DNA from: Candidatus Paracaedibacteraceae bacterium
GTDB taxonomy: Bacteria > Pseudomonadota > Alphaproteobacteria > Paracaedibacterales > Paracaedibacteraceae
Assembly (NCBI GenBank): GCA_019459505.1
Contig: JAIBEV010000151.1
Coordinates: 1-64,000 of the forward strand
Direction of reading: 5' to 3'
DNA: 64,000 nt
Made by a program: the position numbers and the translations under genes. Each line of letters opens with the position of its first letter. Within the stretch, counting starts at the first letter, position 1. Shown piece by piece: positions 36,747 through 45,233 of this stretch. The notes under the pieces were generated by a model. That model made no database searches, was not told the origin of the DNA, and saw only the letters and a program-made list of their open reading frames with translations.

Positions 36747-36886
36747 GATGACTATCCTTTGATAATATTAATGTTGCTTCACAATGCCGGTTATTTTGTT
36801 ATCGAACAACCCTTTTATTAAATGAGAGGGACAAATAGATACTTCTTATAATACAGCTTCGATAGAAAACATCTTTCCTAGGCTAC

Positions 36887-37792
36887 CTAAAAAGTTCTAA
36901 CTGTCAGGAAGTGTAGCAGACTGTGAAGGGGAGCATTTACTTTAAATTTTGCTGCAATATCATGGGCTTCTGTCAATAGTTGATTGAGGAGGTGTGTTGC
37001 TCCTTCAATACCTAAGACAGAGATAAACGTAATTTTATGCTGATCATTGTTGACCGGTTTACCTGTATCAACAGCCGTTCCTTGCTCGCTGAGCAAATCA
37101 TCGGTAATTTGATAAATGAGTCCAAGATTTAAGCCAAACTGGCGTGCTTGATTTAAAAGGGCTGAGTGGACGCCATCCCCTAGAATAATCCCGGCAATAC
37201 AACTAAAACTCAATAAAGCGCCTGTTTTTAGAAGCTGCATTTGACGAATAGCCTCTAAGTTGTCGGTAGGAAATAAATCCATCATTTGTCCGGCCGCCAT
37301 GCCATGGGCACCCACCGCTTTTGAAAATTCCGTAATGAGACTTAGACGCTTATCTGCTGATGTTTCTAAGGTAGCTAATACTTCATAAGCAAGGGGAATT
37401 AAAGCATCCCCCGCCAGAATGGCTGTAGCTTCATCAAATGCTTTCCAACAACTGGGAAGGCCCCGACGCAGATCTGCATTATCGAGAGATGGTAAGTCGT
37501 CATGAATTAAGGAATAACTATGAAGCAGCTCAATGGCGATCGCTGTATCCATTACAGCTGGTGTCCAGTCTATACCAGCACAGCGGGCAAAAGTTAAGGT
37601 TAAGAAGGGGCGGATAAATTTACCTGATCCTTGAATGCCATGCAACATTGCTTGCTGCAGCCGCTCATGGCTTGTTGCATTTTGAACCACATGCTGTAAG
37701 CGAGGGTATAATAGGTTTTTGACCTCTCCAAGCTGCGAGAGAAACGGGCAAGATTTAGGATTAGATATCATCATCAGTCCACTGTATATCAT
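36887..37792 (-). CDS. ispA: Polyprenyl (farnesyl) diphosphate synthase
   Basis: Isoprenoid chain-elongating enzyme making farnesyl or geranylgeranyl diphosphate for undecaprenyl and quinone synthesis. 301 residues. The first Asp-rich motif is in LIHDDLPSLDNADLRRG, where DDxxxxD is present but the usual run of aspartates is reduced. Other markers are GSGKFIRPFL, ILAGDALIPLAYEVL, GQMMDL and LKTGALLSFSC. The second Asp-rich motif reads QITDDLLSE, with the third Asp replaced by Ser/Glu. Alternative ATGs lie 18 and 21 bases into the frame. Stands alone, divergent from rmuC. Confidence 0.9.
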   Translation of the reverse strand: MIYSGLMMISNPKSCPFLSQLGEVKNLLYPRLQHVVQNATSHERLQQAMLHGIQGSGKFIRPFLTLTFARCAGIDWTPAVMDTAIAIELLHSYSLIHDDLPSLDNADLRRGLPSCWKAFDEATAILAGDALIPLAYEVLATLETSADKRLSLITEFSKAVGAHGMAAGQMMDLFPTDNLEAIRQMQLLKTGALLSFSCIAGIILGDGVHSALLNQARQFGLNLGLIYQITDDLLSEQGTAVDTGKPVNNDQHKITFISVLGIEGATHLLNQLLTEAHDIAAKFKVNAPLHSLLHFLTVRTF

Positions 37793-37880
37793 CCTTTTTA
37801 TAAAAGGAACATAGTGATCATAATTTTAGAGCTTGTTGGATCCTAATATTTTACCTATGATTGAGCCGAGGTAGGGTACC

Positions 37881-39398
37881 ATGATCGATTTATTACAACA
37901 AAAAACAATATTGCTAGCAGCTGCAGCCGCTGCCGTTATGGGTCTTTTCGTTTGGATAACGGTACGATGGCAATATAAGCATGCCTTAGAGCGATCAGAA
38001 AGTGAACTGCAACGCCTAGACATGCTTTTATCGGATACACGGCGTGATGTGCAGGATCGTGAACAACGAATTTATGAAATGCAGACTGTGTATGTGGCAG
38101 AAAAAGCAGCTCGAGCTGTGGCAGAAGAACGCGCCACGCGGAGCGAAAGTTTAGAGGTGCAGCTGAAAGACATTACGCAACAGTTTTCAACTTTACGGTC
38201 TAGAAATGCTGAATTGCAGTCAGCCTTGGAGTATGAACGTCGCCAGGCCCAAGATAAGATCCAAATGTTGGAGAATGCTCAAGTGCGATTAGGGGAAACC
38301 TTCAAAAGTCTTTCTGCCGAGGCGCTTTCTACCAACAATAAATCCTTTTTACATTTAGCCCAAACGGCCTTGGAAAAATTTCAGGAAACGGCACGAATGG
38401 ATTTGGGACAGCGCCAACAATCGATTGCTGAGATGATGCAACCAGTGCAGCAAGCCCTCCTTAAAGTTGATGGCAAGATTCAGGATTTGGAAAAACAGCG
38501 AGTAGGTGCCTATGAAGTTTTGCGAGAACAAGTAAAGGAGTTGGTTGGCGTCCAAAAGGATCTTCGGCTTGAAACATCTAACCTTGTCAAGGCTCTGCGT
38601 GCCCCGTCCGTGCGTGGACAATGGGGGGAAATGCAGCTAAAACGCGTGGTAGAAATGGCTGGCATGATTGCCCATTGTGATTTCCAGGAACAAGTCTCTA
38701 CTAATACAGAAGCAGGTCGCTTGCGTCCTGACATGATTATCAACTTACCAGGCGGTAAAAAGATTATCGTGGATGCTAAAGCTCCTTTATCAGCCTACCT
38801 TGAAGCCTTAGAAGCTCAAAATGATCATGACCGGCAGCAGAAGATGATGGATCATGCTCGTCAAGTGCGGACTCATATTCGCGCCCTAAGTCAACGCGCC
38901 TACTGGGATCAGTTTAATGATACCCCAGAGTTTGTGGTACTCTTTTTACCAGGTGAAACTTTCTTTAGTGCTGCTTTAGAATGTGATCCAGCCCTAATAG
39001 AAACAGGGGTTAAAGAAAAGGTAATTTTGGCCACCCCGACTACCTTAATTGCTTTGTTACGCGCAGTCTCTTATGGTTGGCGTCAAGAAGCCATGACGGA
39101 AAGTACACGTCTTATTGGTGAGCTTGGAAAAGAACTTTATAAACGACTCAGTGATATGGGGGATCATTTTAGTCGCTTAGGTCGCCACTTAACCCAATCT
39201 GTGGATTGCTATAATCAAACGGTGGGGACATTAGAACGACGGGTCTTAGTAACGGCGCGAAAATTTAAAGAGATTGATGCTTCCTCTGAGGTGATGGAAG
39301 AGCTGGCCCCTGTGGACGCACAGGCTCGATCAACGCAGGCTCCAGAATTAATTGGTGTCGACGAGATAGAAGACTTAGCTGACAAGCTGATTGCTTAA
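37881..39398 (+). CDS. rmuC: DNA recombination protein RmuC
   Basis: 505 residues. An N-terminal membrane helix (residues 8-25, ILLAAAAAAVMGLFVWITV) leads into a long coiled coil (about 35-150). A PD-(D/E)XK-like nuclease core follows (LVKALRAPSVRGQWGEMQLK, RLRPDMIINLPGGKKIIVDA, KAPLSAYLEALEA), with EFVVLFLPGETFFSAALECD and ATPTTLIALLRAVSYGWRQE after it. RmuC limits inversions and can restrict foreign DNA. ATG after a GAGGTAGGG site. The repeat element at 39426 begins 28 bases after the stop. Confidence 0.95.
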   Translation: MIDLLQQKTILLAAAAAAVMGLFVWITVRWQYKHALERSESELQRLDMLLSDTRRDVQDREQRIYEMQTVYVAEKAARAVAEERATRSESLEVQLKDITQQFSTLRSRNAELQSALEYERRQAQDKIQMLENAQVRLGETFKSLSAEALSTNNKSFLHLAQTALEKFQETARMDLGQRQQSIAEMMQPVQQALLKVDGKIQDLEKQRVGAYEVLREQVKELVGVQKDLRLETSNLVKALRAPSVRGQWGEMQLKRVVEMAGMIAHCDFQEQVSTNTEAGRLRPDMIINLPGGKKIIVDAKAPLSAYLEALEAQNDHDRQQKMMDHARQVRTHIRALSQRAYWDQFNDTPEFVVLFLPGETFFSAALECDPALIETGVKEKVILATPTTLIALLRAVSYGWRQEAMTESTRLIGELGKELYKRLSDMGDHFSRLGRHLTQSVDCYNQTVGTLERRVLVTARKFKEIDASSEVMEELAPVDAQARSTQAPELIGVDEIEDLADKLIA

Positions 39399-39425
39399 CC
39401 GGCATCCTTTGTTTTCTGAGTGTAT

Positions 39426-39593
39426 TATAGCTGCTCCCCTTATAAATTGATTCATTTTTAGTCTGATTTACGTCGATCTTTCTTCACTTTAAAAAGCCTG
39501 GGTTATAGTCAACTAATCACGGTTTTTAAAACTTGAAATCTCATGGGGATCTGCGCCATAAAATGTGACTAATTTATAAAGGGATCAACTATA
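39426..39593 (+). mobile_element. MITE-like element, copy 1
   Basis: 168 bases, about 80% identical by eye to 63704-63870. It begins TATAGCTGCTCCC and ends with GGGATCAACTATA, so the ends form an imperfect terminal inverted repeat of about 26 bases, with TTATAAATTG in both arms. It encodes nothing of note. TA at both ends fits insertion into TA with duplication, as in IS630/Tc1-type elements; this last point is inference. Located between rmuC and yebC. Confidence 0.75.
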
Positions 39594-39704
39594 AAAATAT
39601 GGTCTGAGAAACTAAAGATTGTTTTATACGTATTTCTATATATCTTGGTTTTTGAAAGACGATGAGTATATAATTAGAAAAAAGAATTTTGGATAGAAGA
39701 GACA
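39594..39704. promoter_or_regulatory. Leader region before yebC
   Basis: About 110 AT-rich bases between the repeat element and the yebC ATG; it must contain the yebC promoter unless that lies in the element. I see no clear -35/-10 pair. Confidence 0.25.
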
Positions 39705-40448
39705 ATGGCAGGACATTCACAATTTAAAAATATTATGTACCGTAAGGGCGCCCAAGATGCGAAGCGGGCCCGTATGTTTGCAAAGATTACCCGTGAAATT
39801 ATCGTTTCAGCGCGGATAGGTGCTGATCCATCCTCTAATCCTCGTTTGCGGGCGGCAATGGCAGCCGCTAGAGCCGCTAATATGCCAAAGGATAACGTCG
39901 ATCGGGCAATAAAGAAAGCACTAGGAGGGGAAGATACCGCTAACTATGAAGAAGTGCGGTATGAAGGATATGGCCCGGGTGGTACAGCTTTGATTGTAGA
40001 ATCGTTGACCGATAACCGGAACCGAACAGCCTCTGAAGTACGGACAGCTTTTACAAAATGTGGGGGCAATATGGGGGAAACCGGGAGTGTTGCCTTTATG
40101 TTTGATCGCGTCGGCGTAATCCGTTTATCCAAAACTGTGGGAAGCTATGATGATGTTTTTGAAAAAGCTGTTGATGCAGGAGCGGACAATTTAGAGGAAG
40201 AGGGTGATTTTTACGAAGTCTTGACGGGTCTGGATAATTTTGCCCTCGTGCGCGATGCCTTAAGCCAAAGTTATGAAGATATCTCTGAGTCAAAATTAAT
40301 TTGGCGTCCTCAAAACACTATTTCTGTCGACGAAGAAGCAGCCCAAAAAATTATCAAGTTAATTGATACCCTCGAAGATAGTGATGACGTTCAAAATGTG
40401 TACTGTAACTTTGAGGTTTCAGACGATATTTTAGCTAAGTTGTCTTAA
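39705..40448 (+). CDS. YebC/PmpR family protein
   Basis: 247 residues with the family start MAGHSQFKNIMYRKGAQDAK, followed by KITREIIVSARIGADPSSNP, NMPKDNVDRAIKKALGGE, YEEVRYEGYGPGGTALIVES, NRTASEVRTAFTKCGGNMGE and a C-terminal DVQNVYCNFEVSDDIL. YebC proteins are described as transcriptional regulators and, in some bacteria, as translation factors relieving ribosome stalling. In alphaproteobacteria it often precedes ruvC, as here. Confidence 0.95.
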   Translation: MAGHSQFKNIMYRKGAQDAKRARMFAKITREIIVSARIGADPSSNPRLRAAMAAARAANMPKDNVDRAIKKALGGEDTANYEEVRYEGYGPGGTALIVESLTDNRNRTASEVRTAFTKCGGNMGETGSVAFMFDRVGVIRLSKTVGSYDDVFEKAVDAGADNLEEEGDFYEVLTGLDNFALVRDALSQSYEDISESKLIWRPQNTISVDEEAAQKIIKLIDTLEDSDDVQNVYCNFEVSDDILAKLS

Positions 40449-40501
40449 GTTGAGTGAGGGTAGAGGTTTATAGCGTTAACCCTCAGAAAAGAGAGCAATC
40501 T

Positions 40502-40924
40502 ATGCAGCCAAGAATAAACCTTATAACTTTAGGCACCCATGATTTAACGGCGGCCACCCAATTTTATGAACAGGGATTGGGGTTCCCCAGAATGTCTTTT
40601 GAAGGGGATGTTGCTTTTTTAAACCTTAATGGGACATGGCTTGCTCTCTATCAATGGGAATTGCTTGCCAAAGATGCCACCGTTGCGGAGCAAGGGTCGG
40701 GCTTTAGAGGCATAACTCTTGCCCATAATGCGGTGAATAAGGAAGACGTCATCAGTATCTTAGATCAAGCACAAGCGGCTGGTGGTGCCATTATAAAGCC
40801 AGCTCAACCAACCGACTGGGGAGGATCTGCGGGGTATTTCGCAAACTTAGATGGGCATCTGTGGGAAGTGGCTTTTAATCCAATCTTTTGGCCTGGTCCA
40901 GAAGATTTAGAGGTTGCTAGTTAA
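40502..40924 (+). CDS. VOC (glyoxalase/dioxygenase superfamily) protein
   Basis: 140 residues from the ATG at 40502 (AAGAGAG site), one vicinal-oxygen-chelate unit: INLITLGTHDLTAATQFYEQ, GLGFPRMSF, LNLNGTWLALYQW, then GITLAHNAVNKEDVISILDQ, AGGAIIKPAQPTDWGGSAGY and DGHLWEVAFNP. Candidate metal residues are His in the first strand (GTHDL), His in LAHN and Glu in LWEVA. Substrate unknown. It sits between yebC and ruvC, one base before the ruvC start, so it belongs to that operon. Confidence 0.85.
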   Translation: MQPRINLITLGTHDLTAATQFYEQGLGFPRMSFEGDVAFLNLNGTWLALYQWELLAKDATVAEQGSGFRGITLAHNAVNKEDVISILDQAQAAGGAIIKPAQPTDWGGSAGYFANLDGHLWEVAFNPIFWPGPEDLEVAS

Positions 40925-40925
40925 T

Positions 40926-41435
40926 ATGACTGCGGTTGTTCGTATTTTAGGTCTTGATCCCGGCTTACGTAATGCCGGCTGGGGCATCGTGGAAAGTCAG
41001 GGCAACCGATTAATTCATGTCGCGCATGGTGTTGTGCATTCTAATGCATCCTTGTCCCTCAGTTCAAGGTTGCAGCAAATATATCAAGGTCTCCAACAGA
41101 TTATCGCCCATTTCCAACCCGATGAGGCAGCGGTAGAAGAAACCTTTGTTAATGCTAACGCGGCGTCTGCTTTAAAACTAGGAATGGCTCGGGGGGTCGT
41201 TTTGCTTGCACCCGCTGTGCATTCTATGCCGGTTGGTGAATATTCCGCCAATAAAGTAAAAAAGTCTGTGGTGGGGGTAGGGCATGCTGATAAGACTCAA
41301 GTGGCGGCCATGGTGCAGCGGCTATTGCCCTCAGCAGGGTTGGTTAAAGCGGACGCGGCTGATGCTTTGGCCGTGGCTATTTGTCATGTCCATCATCGTC
41401 AACTAACTCAAAAATTAGGATTATTGCAGGCGTGA
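40926..41435 (+). CDS. ruvC: Crossover junction endodeoxyribonuclease RuvC
   Basis: Resolves Holliday junctions with RuvAB. 169 residues from the ATG at 40926. Catalytic acids are all visible: Asp11 in LGLDPGLRNAGWG, Glu71 in VEETFVNANA, and Asp143/Asp146 in KADAADALAVAICH. Further family features: GMARGVVLLA, and YSANKVKKSVVGVGHADKTQ. ruvAB are not directly downstream as they are in many alphaproteobacteria; an A24-like membrane protein follows instead. The stop overlaps a GTG start of that gene. Confidence 0.96.
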   Translation: MTAVVRILGLDPGLRNAGWGIVESQGNRLIHVAHGVVHSNASLSLSSRLQQIYQGLQQIIAHFQPDEAAVEETFVNANAASALKLGMARGVVLLAPAVHSMPVGEYSANKVKKSVVGVGHADKTQVAAMVQRLLPSAGLVKADAADALAVAICHVHHRQLTQKLGLLQA

Positions 41436-41848
41436 GCCTTGTTTTGCTGTTATTAGCGATCATTTTGATCGGCTATGATTGGCGCTATCGATCTGTTCCA
41501 ATCATCCCTTTTATTCTTTTTTGTATAGGTGTGGTAACTCAAGGGTGGACCTCTCCGCAATGGGAATCCTTTGGAATTGGATGCGTTCTTATTGTGCTCT
41601 GTATAGGGACAGAATATTTTTTTAAGCGTCCTCTCCTGGGGATTGCCGACAAAGTTTTATTGCCCATTAGTCTTTTGCTCATCCCCCTGTTAGATATAGG
41701 ATTTTACTTTGTTTGCGTGGGAATTATTGGCCTTCTTATTTCTCTTTTTTGGCGACGTGTTTATGGCGTTGAATACTTTCCTTTTCTACCGGCCTTAATT
41801 ATCCCTCTTTTGGGGTTTATTTTAAAATATATTGACTTTTTAACCTGA
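41432..41848 (+). CDS. Prepilin-peptidase-like (A24) membrane protein
   Basis: 138 residues from a GTG at 41432 that overlaps the ruvC stop (GTGA); an ATG at 41381 would run 55 bases into ruvC. About five hydrophobic helices. The first loop, IGYDWRYRSVPIIPF, resembles the xDxxxRxIPN site of type IV prepilin peptidases, and GIADKVLLPISLLL resembles their GxGDxKL site, giving the two aspartates of an aspartic membrane protease. The N-terminal methylase half is absent, as in small A24 proteins. No pilus genes are near, so the substrate is unknown. Moderate confidence. Confidence 0.6.
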   Translation: MSLVLLLLAIILIGYDWRYRSVPIIPFILFCIGVVTQGWTSPQWESFGIGCVLIVLCIGTEYFFKRPLLGIADKVLLPISLLLIPLLDIGFYFVCVGIIGLLISLFWRRVYGVEYFPFLPALIIPLLGFILKYIDFLT

Positions 41849-41995
41849 AACCCCCATAACATGGGAAGTTGATTCTATACTTTTTCATATAAATTCCCAC
41901 GAGAGTTCTTGGTTTTGAATCAGTATGTCTTGCAATGAAAGATATAATACTGCAAGAGAATCATTGGTTTAAAACATAAAATATAAAGAGATAGT

Positions 41996-43672
41996 ATGGA
42001 AAATTTCGACTCCCTCGGTTTACCCGAGGCAATATTACATTCACTAAAACGCCTTAATTTTGAAACGCCGACTCCGATTCAGGCTCAAACTATTCCGCTG
42101 GCTTTAGAGGGGAAAGATATTTTGGGCTCAGCCCAAACTGGTACCGGTAAAACAGCAGCTTATGCTTTGCCCTTGCTTGCCTTTTTGATGGCTAATCCCC
42201 AAAAGACAGCATTGGTGATGACACCGACCCGTGAATTGGCTCAACAAGTTATGGAGAGCATACGCGGATTTATGGGACGCGATAGCAAGATTTGGATGGC
42301 TTTGCTAATTGGTGGTGATTCCATGGGAAAGCAATTGCAGCAATTGCGTAACCGTCCTCGTTTAATTATTGGGACACCCGGACGAATTAATGACCATTTG
42401 GAACGGGGAACTTTGAAACTGGATCGCACAGGATTTTTAGTCCTGGACGAGACAGATCGTATGCTAGATATGGGATTCGTCGTGCAATTGGAACGTATTG
42501 CTCAATATATGAACCCTGACCGTCAAACTTTAATGTTCTCAGCAACTATTGCACCAACAATTGAACGCTTAGCAGGGGACTATTTAAAGGATCCCGTGCG
42601 TATTTCTGTGGGGTCAACGACCAAGGCTGCTGAAAAGATTACTCAAGAAGTGATTAAAACGACGGACACAGACAAGTTTGGTTTATTGGTTGACACCCTT
42701 AATCAAAAACAAGGAACCTTTATCGTCTTCGTGAAAACAAAACATGGGACTGAAAAGTTAGCCAGAAAACTCAATGATGAGGGCCATTCGGCGGATGCTA
42801 TTCATGGAGATTTGCGCCAAAGCCGTCGCTCCAATGTGATTAGTGCTTTTCGCAGAGGGAAGAACCGAGTGTTGGTGGCAACAGACGTTGCGGCCCGAGG
42901 TCTTGATATTCCGCATATTGAATATGTGGTGAACTTTGATTTACCCCAAGCACCCGAAGATTTTATTCATCGGATCGGACGGACAGGTCGAGCTGGCGCT
43001 GAAGGGACAGCCATTAGCTTTGTCTCGGCAGGTGAATTTGGAAAATGGCGTGCAATTTGTCGGTTGATGCATCCTGAAGATCGAGTCAAAGGTATGGAAG
43101 GATTTGACCGTGAGGAACGAGGATCTCGATCCTCTCGGAATACCCGCTCAGATCAGCCTCGTCGTCGGTTCAATGATAACCGGACAGCTGAAAGGGGGGG
43201 AAGCCGAGGAGGTGAAGACCACCGTGGTAGAAGATCCGAGGGTCGCGATAACTCAAGACAGCATGAGTCTCGTGGCAGTAGGGTAGGCAGTTGGAGCCCG
43301 AATGCTGAGGCTCTTCAAACGGTAACATCTTTAGCCGATGGAAAAAGAGCTCCAGCAGCTGACCGCAAGTTTCAAGAACGTCGTGTCGAAGGTAAGCCAA
43401 CCGATTATCGGTCAGAGGGTAAATTTGGTGGTCGTCGTCCTGATGGGAAACCCGGAGAACGTCGCAGCGAAGGTGGCTTTGGTGGCCGACCCTCAGCTGG
43501 TCGTTTCTCAGATAGTAAGCCAGGTGCCCGCCGTTCAGAAGGTGGTTTCGGAGGCCGTAGTTCAGGCGGTGGATACTCTGAAAAGCGTGGAGGCGGTGAC
43601 CGTAAGGTTAGTGCGCCCCGTCCGGCCAGGAATAGTGGCCAACCGAGAGTTGCTAAAGCGCGTAGTCGCTAA
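41996..43672 (+). CDS. DEAD-box-family ATP-dependent RNA helicase with Arg/Gly-rich tail
   Basis: 558 residues. The helicase core is about 1-365: Q motif FETPTPIQAQTIPL, Walker A AQTGTGKT, PTRELAQQ, motif II DETD (151-154) in place of DEAD, motif III SAT, and HRIGRTGRAG. Residues 370-558 are a long disordered basic tail rich in Arg, Gly and Ser with repeated GGFGG / RRSEGG / GRRPDGKPG-like units, an RNA-binding tail as in RhlE-type helicases. The tail's repetitive codons make a high-GC stretch with long open frames on other strands. It probably remodels rRNA or mRNA. Confidence 0.95.
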   Translation: MENFDSLGLPEAILHSLKRLNFETPTPIQAQTIPLALEGKDILGSAQTGTGKTAAYALPLLAFLMANPQKTALVMTPTRELAQQVMESIRGFMGRDSKIWMALLIGGDSMGKQLQQLRNRPRLIIGTPGRINDHLERGTLKLDRTGFLVLDETDRMLDMGFVVQLERIAQYMNPDRQTLMFSATIAPTIERLAGDYLKDPVRISVGSTTKAAEKITQEVIKTTDTDKFGLLVDTLNQKQGTFIVFVKTKHGTEKLARKLNDEGHSADAIHGDLRQSRRSNVISAFRRGKNRVLVATDVAARGLDIPHIEYVVNFDLPQAPEDFIHRIGRTGRAGAEGTAISFVSAGEFGKWRAICRLMHPEDRVKGMEGFDREERGSRSSRNTRSDQPRRRFNDNRTAERGGSRGGEDHRGRRSEGRDNSRQHESRGSRVGSWSPNAEALQTVTSLADGKRAPAADRKFQERRVEGKPTDYRSEGKFGGRRPDGKPGERRSEGGFGGRPSAGRFSDSKPGARRSEGGFGGRSSGGGYSEKRGGGDRKVSAPRPARNSGQPRVAKARSR

Positions 43673-43690
43673 TTAAAAAAAATTAGGGAA

Positions 43691-43709
43691 GCAGCACTGC
43701 GTGCTTTTC
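43691..43709 (+). terminator. Short hairpin after helicase gene
   Basis: AGCAC-TGC-GTGCT followed by TTTTCT, 20 bases after the stop. Short stem; may work together with the hairpin at 43725. Confidence 0.4.
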
Positions 43710-43724
43710 TAAGGTTGCGTTGAT

Positions 43725-43764
43725 AAAATGCCATCTCTATTAAGTTTAGGATGGCATTTTTTAT
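43725..43764 (+). terminator. Rho-independent terminator
   Basis: AAAATGCCATC (43725-43735) pairs perfectly with GATGGCATTTT (43750-43760), T-rich tail. Strong. The remaining ~240 bases to the lipoprotein gene hold nothing recognised. Confidence 0.85.
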
Positions 43765-44008
43765 TGGGAAAGTATTTAGGATTCAAGAAGTATTTATTTT
43801 TAGCTAATATATCAAAAGTTTTTTGTCCTCCATCCAGAGAAAGAATTAGAGAACGTTTCTCATAGATCATAGGATTTTACTTTTTATGAAGGAGTTTTAT
43901 CATCCTATTTATTTCTTGGGGAGGTCTGTAATCCAGAGAGGATCTACCACCTAACCACAACTTAAATCTTGGCTAAGTGATGTTAAAGATAAGAGATTCC
44001 TAAAGAGA

Positions 44009-44731
44009 CTATTGCGTAGGCTTTGTATTAACCTGTTTAAGTTTTAGTGAGTAGGCTAGTTTTGAGCGTTTGATTACTTCCGCATTAATAAGTGAAACCT
44101 TTCCATTTTTTTCAATAATGCCACTCTGCTGTTGAAAGAGAGGTTTAAATTCAACTTTATTAGCTAAATCATTAAATCCTTTGCTCTGCAAATATGCTTT
44201 GACTTCATCAATTTCATTAATGATATTAAATGGAAGTTCCCCACCGGTAGGTAGATTAGCCTGGCCTAGATATAAAACTTGCCCCGCTTTAACTTCAAAG
44301 GCTCCTATTTTAACCAAATATTTATTACCAGTTTTACTCTTGCTCTTCTTTATTCCTGGGCCAGGATACCATCTAGAACTATAGTGTGTACTACTATTTA
44401 AAATAAGGTAATCTATATAATAGACACCAGGATCCAGTATCATCATATCTGCATCATAATCTTTTGGATTATATAGTGTAGGCGTAAAATTAGCATTTCT
44501 AGTAATTTGTAATACTTTCTCTTCCCCCATCTTTTTTAAGTGGTATGGCAAAGCAACTCTTGTCTTGTTAAGAGTTCGAGGCTCATCTTCTGTCATTCGT
44601 AGTATTACTACACCTTTTCTATCTGACGTAAAAGTTGTAGGATTATAGATTTCAGGGGAGGCATGGTTTACGCAATTTGTTAGAAAGAATGGTAATATTA
44701 AAAGAAAAAAGGATCTGTAGAGTGTTTTCAA
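44009..44731 (-). CDS. Lipoprotein, hypothetical
   Basis: 240 residues. Lipobox LTNC with Cys20 after a hydrophobic signal (SFFLLILPFFLTNC), so lipid-anchored. The start is a TTG at 44729-44731, supported by GGAGA eight bases upstream; the nearby ATG is out of frame. The body is beta-rich (KGVVILRMTEDEPRT, LDPGVYYIDYLILN, YLVKIGAFEVKAGQVLYLGQ) and resembles outer-membrane-facing surface lipoproteins without matching a named family. Following residues include an internal KSKSKTG loop. Confidence 0.7.
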   Translation of the reverse strand: MKTLYRSFFLLILPFFLTNCVNHASPEIYNPTTFTSDRKGVVILRMTEDEPRTLNKTRVALPYHLKKMGEEKVLQITRNANFTPTLYNPKDYDADMMILDPGVYYIDYLILNSSTHYSSRWYPGPGIKKSKSKTGNKYLVKIGAFEVKAGQVLYLGQANLPTGGELPFNIINEIDEVKAYLQSKGFNDLANKVEFKPLFQQQSGIIEKNGKVSLINAEVIKRSKLAYSLKLKQVNTKPTQ

Positions 44732-44970
44732 TTAATTTTCTCCATAAAATTTCAAGTGTTTATGATTGATGAATATAAAAAAATAGCATAGAAGGGGCTA
44801 TCCTGCAAAGCAGTACAAGAAAAATTTAAAAACTTAACATTTGTTAAAACTCAAAAATAAGAGGAGATTGTGTGCATGGATTTTAGACTCTAAAGTTTCA
44901 TCATCAAGATATCGAGGACTGTAGGTTTTTCTTGTAAAAAGGTTGATGAATTAGTATACCTAAACCATAT

Positions 44971-45060
<90 letters not shown>

Positions 45061-45071
45061 TCCGTCTTCGC

Positions 45072-45128
45072 TTTCGCAAGAAAACGCTTTGCGTTCGTTG
45101 CGAAATAGCTACGACGCGATTCATCGCG
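45072..45128. repeat. Nested and tandem palindromes after tRNA-Ser
   Basis: TTTCGCAA (45072-45079) pairs with TTGCGAAA (45098-45105), enclosing AACGC-TTT-GCGTT. It is followed by CGCGAT (45115-45120) and ATCGCG (45123-45128). It may terminate the tRNA transcript or be a palindromic repeat; no poly-T. Confidence 0.45.
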
Positions 45129-45233
45129 GAGAAGCGGTATACCTTTTTATTCATTATTTTTACTTTTAATATCACCTCTAGGAATGTGTTAAAAAATTTT
45201 ACAATTTGTAAAGGAATATAAAGAGGAAATTAA

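Noticed and set aside
43104-43676. Several long alternative frames inside the helicase tail
   Set aside because: They arise from the repetitive, GC-rich Arg/Gly codons of the helicase tail and have no ribosome binding sites.
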